The notes under the pieces: model-generated
Told to the model about the DNA's origin: nothing
Databases searched by the model: none
The model's input: the letters and a program-made list of their open reading frames with translations, nothing else
Made by a program: the position numbers and the translations under genes
Shown: piece by piece, positions 59,613 through 64,000 of the stretch
How the letters are laid out: every line of letters starts with the position of its first letter
How positions within the stretch are numbered: position 1 is the first letter of the stretch
Source of the DNA: Lepas anatifera
Lineage: Eukaryota; Arthropoda; Thecostraca; Lepadidae
Assembly (NCBI GenBank): GCA_034440635.1
Contig: JAOTON010001251.1
Coordinates: forward strand, 727,001 to 791,000
Reading direction: 5' to 3'
DNA length: 64,000 nucleotides

Positions 59613-59661
59613 TAGCTTTGGAGTTGATCGGGTGTTGACAGTTATTTTTCTTGCGTTTCAG

Positions 59662-60435
59662 TGGTGGCAGCCGAGTTCGTTCCCCTGTGGCGACGGCCGA
59701 GCAGCCTCTGTCTTCAGCTCTTCATCGAGTGAGTGACGTGCAGTCATCGTCATCTTCTCTTCATCGAAGTGAACTGCCCACCCCGTCCACTCTTCTTCGG
59801 GGAGCCGACCTCTCTTCCTCTTCACTCCATCGAGTCAGTGAGCAGGCATCGACATCGTCTCTTCACCGGGGCGAGCTACCACGCGCATACTCACAGTCCA
59901 CGCCGTCCCTCCCCGCTCAGCTCTCTCCTCCTCCTCTGCAGCAGCAGCAGCATGGCCTGAACTCAAACATGGTCTACAACTACGCGGCGGCGGCGGCGCC
60001 GGCGGCTGCCTCCAACGTGCTCTGGGATGAAGAGCGGGAGAGGCAGGCTTACGCTGCGCACCTCAGGTCGTCGTCCTATCAGCTGCACTCGCGGCAGAGA
60101 TCGGCGCTGGGGTCTTCGCACTCCGGAGTGGTGGCGGAAGCTCCATCGAGTAGCCACGGCAGACAGGGCTCGGGCGTCTCTTCTGAGGATGACACGCTCT
60201 CGCACGCCTCCTTCCCGGGTCTCTTCTACACCGGGGACGCCCCGCCGCCAGCACGCTCCAACAGCGGCGGCTCCGGTGACTGTCGGAGTGCAGGAGCTGG
60301 GTACTCGGGTATACCGGAGTTCCGGAAGATGCCGTCGCACGACTCCCTTCCCAGTGACGTGCCTCCTCCTCCGCCGCCACCTATGACGGCGATCTGTGAC
60401 GCAGTGTCAGACAACACCAGCCTGCAGGGGAGACG
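59662..60435 (+). CDS. large exon, part 1: Ser/Pro-rich adaptor-like protein (partial)
   Basis: A pyrimidine-rich acceptor TTATTTTTCTTGCGTTTCAG precedes the exon, which is entered after two bases of a codon. About 258 residues follow. They include repeated SSSSLHR/SSLHR-type motifs (59,745-59,880), SQSTPSLPAQLSPPP, a short Gln run (CAG triplets at about 59,938-59,950), an Ala run at 59,980-60,015 and a proline run PPPPPPP at about 60,360-60,382. There are no folded-domain or membrane signatures; this is disordered, phosphosite-like sequence typical of cortical scaffold and cytoskeletal adaptors. The frame ends at TGA (60,437-60,439), exactly at a consensus-like donor ACG|GTGAGT (60,435/60,436). 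Coding character nevertheless continues at once in another frame (see part 2). 5' exons are not seen in the window. Confidence 0.85.
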
Positions 60436-60436
60436 G

Positions 60437-62327
60437 TGAGTCGCTGACGTACGACCTGGACGACATCGACCGTGCCCTAGCAAGCGATGTCCCTGAAAGA
60501 GATCCTGCTAGCCTTACGCACATACGGTATGGTCCGGGTCATGAGAAGTACCCTTCATGGCCAGTTCCTGCCGCTGCTGAGCCAGAGTCTGGTCCACTTT
60601 CTGGTGGAAGCTACCGCTCCAAGTCGTGGACGGACGCCACCGATTACCCCAAAGACAGACCAGCGGGCTACACTCGGCCGCATGCCAAGAAGTCCCTGAG
60701 TGCTACGTTTCAGCAGCAGCTCAATACTGTGATGGAGAAGTGCGAAAAGATAGGACCGGAGTCGTTCCTGACCCCAGAACAGCGTGCCAAGTCTGAGTCG
60801 CCTCGTGACGATGCCAGTATGTTCCCTTGTATGGACAGAGATGGCCGTGAGTTGGGCGACAAGGACTACAACATCCCCAGTCCTCCAGAGAGGGACTACG
60901 ATGAGAGAATAGAGCGGCGACCGTCAGCCTTTACGGAGGACGTGGTGGGCCCGCGTAGTCTCTGCACGCCCTTTCTGGACCAGCTGCGGAGGGACATCGA
61001 GCTGTCTCCGGTGGAAGACGGAGAGGGAAATGATCCTTCGTGGGCGGCAGGAGACCGTGCCGACGTCGACCAACAGCCGCGATCTGGCAGGGACAGCGTC
61101 GCCACCGTCGTCACCTACAGCAGCAGCAACAGCTCCAACGAGACGATGCGGCTGTACGGCTCCTTCAGCGACATCAGCGTGATGAGCTCGTCCACCAGCA
61201 GATCTGATCCTCATCCAGACCATCAGATTGCGCACAGCTCGCGTGTCCGACCGCCGCAGAGGTTGCTGTCTGAGAACGTACTGGGCGGTCAGCAGCAGGC
61301 ACAGCACCAGCAAAGACAGAGACCAGAGTTCAAACTTGCCAAGAGTGTTGATGAATCAATTCTGAATGGCGCTGGGGGAGCCCCTCAGGACATGACCGAT
61401 TCGCGGATCTCTCCAAAGTCTCCCAGGTCGCCAGCGATCGATTACAGCAAACCTCCTTCTGTAACGGACCGCATCAAGGCTTTAGAGAGTCAGTCTCGGG
61501 AGTCGCGCCGGGACCTGCACTCCAAGTCGGTGCCGAACCTGCTGGCCGACAAGTGGTCATGGAAGGGTTCTTCAAGACTGGACAGCGAAGGGGCCCGTGT
61601 CTCGGATGCTGACATCACCTCCAATCCATCAGTGAGTCGATCCTACCGGTCCGGTCGAAGTCTGGACCAGACGGCTTCCGACCGCGACCGCGATATGGTG
61701 CTGAAGGAGATGGATGGCGACGGAGCCAGGAGGAGGATAGCGTCTCGATCTGTCAGCTCCGAACGGAGTCGTGTTGCTCCCATGACGGACACTGAAACGC
61801 GCAGAAAGTCTTTCCAGGTGGGCAGTCAGGATGCCTCAACTCTGAAGGCGATACAGAAGCAGGCGGTAATGTCGTACTACGAGCGTCAGATGAGTCGCAC
61901 TGCTACGTCTCCGTCACATTCTACTTCAGCGTCATCCAGTCTTCCAGCGTCTCAACCCAGCGCTCACTCTATCTCGCTCAGTCACTCCCGGTCACAGAAT
62001 CAGTCATCAGCGGACTGTCCGACATCGGCTCAGTCTCACACCTCCCCAACTGCCGACCCCAAGGTGCCTGAGAAGCACGAGCGCGGCTACCGCGCCGGTC
62101 CCACCTTGTGGCGGGTGCCGGAGTCTCTGCAGCCGGACTCGGCCAGACCTCGCATGACGTCTGGGATGGCCCTGCGGAGTCGCGGCCCCACCCGGCGCTC
62201 CTCCTCGGCGTCTGATAGGACCAACATCAGCACCAGCACCAGCGGTAGCAGCAGCAGCAGCAGTAGCCACAGCAGCGGCAGCCGAAGCGGTGCGGAGACC
62301 ACGGAGCCGCCCGGCGCCAGCAGAATC
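60437..62327 (+). CDS. large exon, part 2: same adaptor-like protein, shifted by one base
   Basis: About 630 open codons from 60,438 to a near-consensus donor AATC|GTGAGT at 62,327/62,328. Without splicing the frame would stop at 62,372. Likely conserved blocks are SLTYDLDDIDRALASDV (60,441 on), KYPSWPVP (about 60,550), SKSWTDATDYPKD (about 60,620), FQQQLNTVMEKCEKIGPE (about 60,708), PSPPERDYDERIERR (about 60,880), FLDQLRRDIE (about 60,970), DRIKALESQSRES (about 61,468), LHSKSVPNLLADKW (about 61,518) and STLKAIQKQAVMSYYERQ (about 61,836). A serine run lies at about 62,240-62,270. The block order reminds me of C-terminal tails of insect polarity and cytoskeleton scaffolds such as Scribble/LAP4 or Shroom. 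I cannot confirm either and give no symbol. A single extra base near 60,436 would join the two parts; an assembly error is the simplest explanation. Confidence 0.92.
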
Positions 62328-62699
62328 GTGAGTACACGATCTGGTTCTGTGCAGGCTGGTATGTCTTGGTAATGACGTCGGAATGTATCGCTGTTTAATA
62401 CCCTCTCCGCGTCGGATGAATGCGCAGACGCATTTTGTTTGCTTTTTGTGAGGGCCTGTTCAACCATAAAATTTGACTGATGCCAATCTTCAGGATGCTA
62501 ATATGTGACCTTAGCATGCCAGTCAATAGTCAGCCCGTTCTCTGGCCGAGCACGCCCCGCCCGTCTGTCCTTGGCCGTGCTTTTTACCTGGCCGCCTTGG
62601 TCGGTGTGCGTGTGGCGTGTCCACCCATCCCGCCGACTTGCCTCACCCTGGACTTCTTTGGCAAGTTACGCAGTCTGGGAATTGAGACGTCGTAGTCAG

Positions 62700-62954
62700 C
62701 CATCCTCGTCTTCAGGTAGCATCGTCCGCTGGGCAGCCCCGGCTAATGAGTCTCCTGTGTCGAAACCGGCCGCGTCTCCTCCCTCAGCTGCTCATCTCGG
62801 CAGCAGCGCCGCGCGGCGTAAACAGGCGCGCGCCGCCGCGCCGACAAAAACGGCGCACGTCTTTATAGCGGCGCGGCGGCCGGTGGCCCACATCAGGGCC
62901 GGCCGACCGCCGCTAAGCAGATGCGCCCGTCACCAAACACGCCGGCCCATTTAG
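62700..62954 (+). CDS. candidate next (possibly last) exon of the adaptor-like gene
   Basis: The exon before ends exactly on a codon. A CAG at 62,697-62,699 would resume in phase with PSSSSGSIVRWAAPANESPV and then SKPAASPPSAAHLGSSAARR, which continues the Ser/Pro-rich style. The frame stops at 62,952-62,954. The pyrimidine tract before this acceptor is weak. An alternative AG at 62,714-62,715 gives a less protein-like frame. From about 62,820 the sequence is CpG-rich and may already be non-coding. Confidence 0.35.
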   Translation, partial: PSSSSGSIVRWAAPANESPVSKPAASPPSAAHLGSSAARRKQARAAAPTKTAHVFIAARRPVAHIRAGRPPLSRCARHQTRRPI

Positions 62955-63373
62955 TCTGCAGCAGTCGCCGTTACGGACCCAAATTCCGCCGGGTGAAACT
63001 GGAGGAACGTGTCGGAGAGTTCCCGGCATTCTGGCCGTTACATCCGTTATTCTCACCTCATAGATAGTGGTTAGCAACTGAGTCTTCTATGAACAGGTTC
63101 GTCGACCAAGTCGAGCGTAGGCGGCGCTACCGGTCACGGCCGCAGACCTTTCCCCCAAAAATCCCAGTCGTGTAAGAAATTTCCTTCTTTAAACTGGATC
63201 GGGAGAAAAAAGAGTACTATCGGAAGCTTGATCCAAAGGCAACAATGCAACCCGAATTGGAAGAGAAGAGTTGGTAGTTTCCTGACAATGCCAATGTAAG
63301 GCGGCAAGTTCGCTACCTCTCATCCCACCTTTTATCCGCCTCGAGGCAGCTGACCTCAACAACCGGGACTGCC
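62955..63373. other. intron or 3' flank
   Basis: No coding signal seen after the candidate exon. The sequence is mixed up to the tetranucleotide repeat. Confidence 0.5.
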
Positions 63374-63775
<402 letters not shown>

Positions 63776-64000
63776 CTGACTGTGTTGTTAATCTTTCCGT
63801 CGCTGCTTGCTAGTTGGCTTTCTTTCTCTTTAGGCTACTACTTGTCCATTTTCATAGCGTAACTTCCGTGATATTTCCTTTCGTCGTTTACTTTTGACTG
63901 GATGGTTTGCTCACCCTTATCAAGGGTGATTGAACTCACACTTTTCCTTGGACACTAATCATCGGTAGCCATTGAGCACTGTCACTTCACACACAGTGAG
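63776..64000. other. non-coding DNA at window end
   Basis: Nothing recognised. Confidence 0.5.

Noticed and set aside
60436..60480. 45-bp micro-intron with GTGAGT at its start and CCCTAG at its end
   Set aside because: Splicing it leaves the reading frame of part 1, which stops five codons later (TGA at about 60,493). It also removes the conserved-looking YDLDDIDRAL block.

Overview
This is a window of animal nuclear DNA, not prokaryotic or viral. It has one clearly coding stretch with GT-AG splice signals near the right end. The rest is non-coding sequence packed with transposon remnants, MITEs, tRNA-derived SINEs, microsatellites and at least eight tandem-repeat families. Base composition is mixed: AT-rich repeats alternate with CpG-rich blocks between about 23 and 57 kb. 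The repeat types and the protein style suggest an invertebrate, probably an arthropod and perhaps a crustacean. That is an inference from general character, not from a diagnostic gene.

Layout. 1-14 kb: anonymous DNA with a 23-bp, a 64-bp and a 53-bp minisatellite, TTAA-flanked elements, SINE pieces and a hAT-type MITE with an 8-bp target duplication. 15.4-17.1 kb: a decayed non-LTR retrotransposon with recognisable reverse transcriptase. 17.5-22.2 kb: a satellite of roughly 530-550 bp units interrupted by two about 1-kb elements with inverted ends. The better preserved of these has TTAA flanks and about 20 AGGTCA/TGACCT half-sites. 28.4-29.2, 34.9-35.9 and 38.3-40.9 kb: large minisatellites. 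Their long 'ORFs' are artefacts of repetition. The array at 35.3-35.9 kb carries a perfect TGACGTCA in nine of eleven units. 47.19-50.05 kb: a complete DNA transposon copy with 32-bp inverted ends and a perfect 7-bp target duplication, holding a decayed minus-strand ORF.

Gene content. The strongest gene signal is on the plus strand at 59,662-62,327. It is a very large coding exon, with an apparent one-base frame break near 60,436, of a Ser/Pro/Gln-rich, probably disordered scaffold or cytoskeletal adaptor protein. A further exon at 62,700 is possible. Its 5' exons are not recognisable here and may lie upstream of the window. A hAT-type MITE sits 57 bp upstream of its 3' splice site. Three weaker candidate exons (11.04-11.12 kb minus, 31.14-31.47 kb plus, 58.44-58.75 kb minus) have open frames and splice-like boundaries but no identity I can name.

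No rRNA gene, intact tRNA gene, CRISPR array, operon or complete protein-coding gene was found. Similarity statements come from pattern recognition only; no database search was run.
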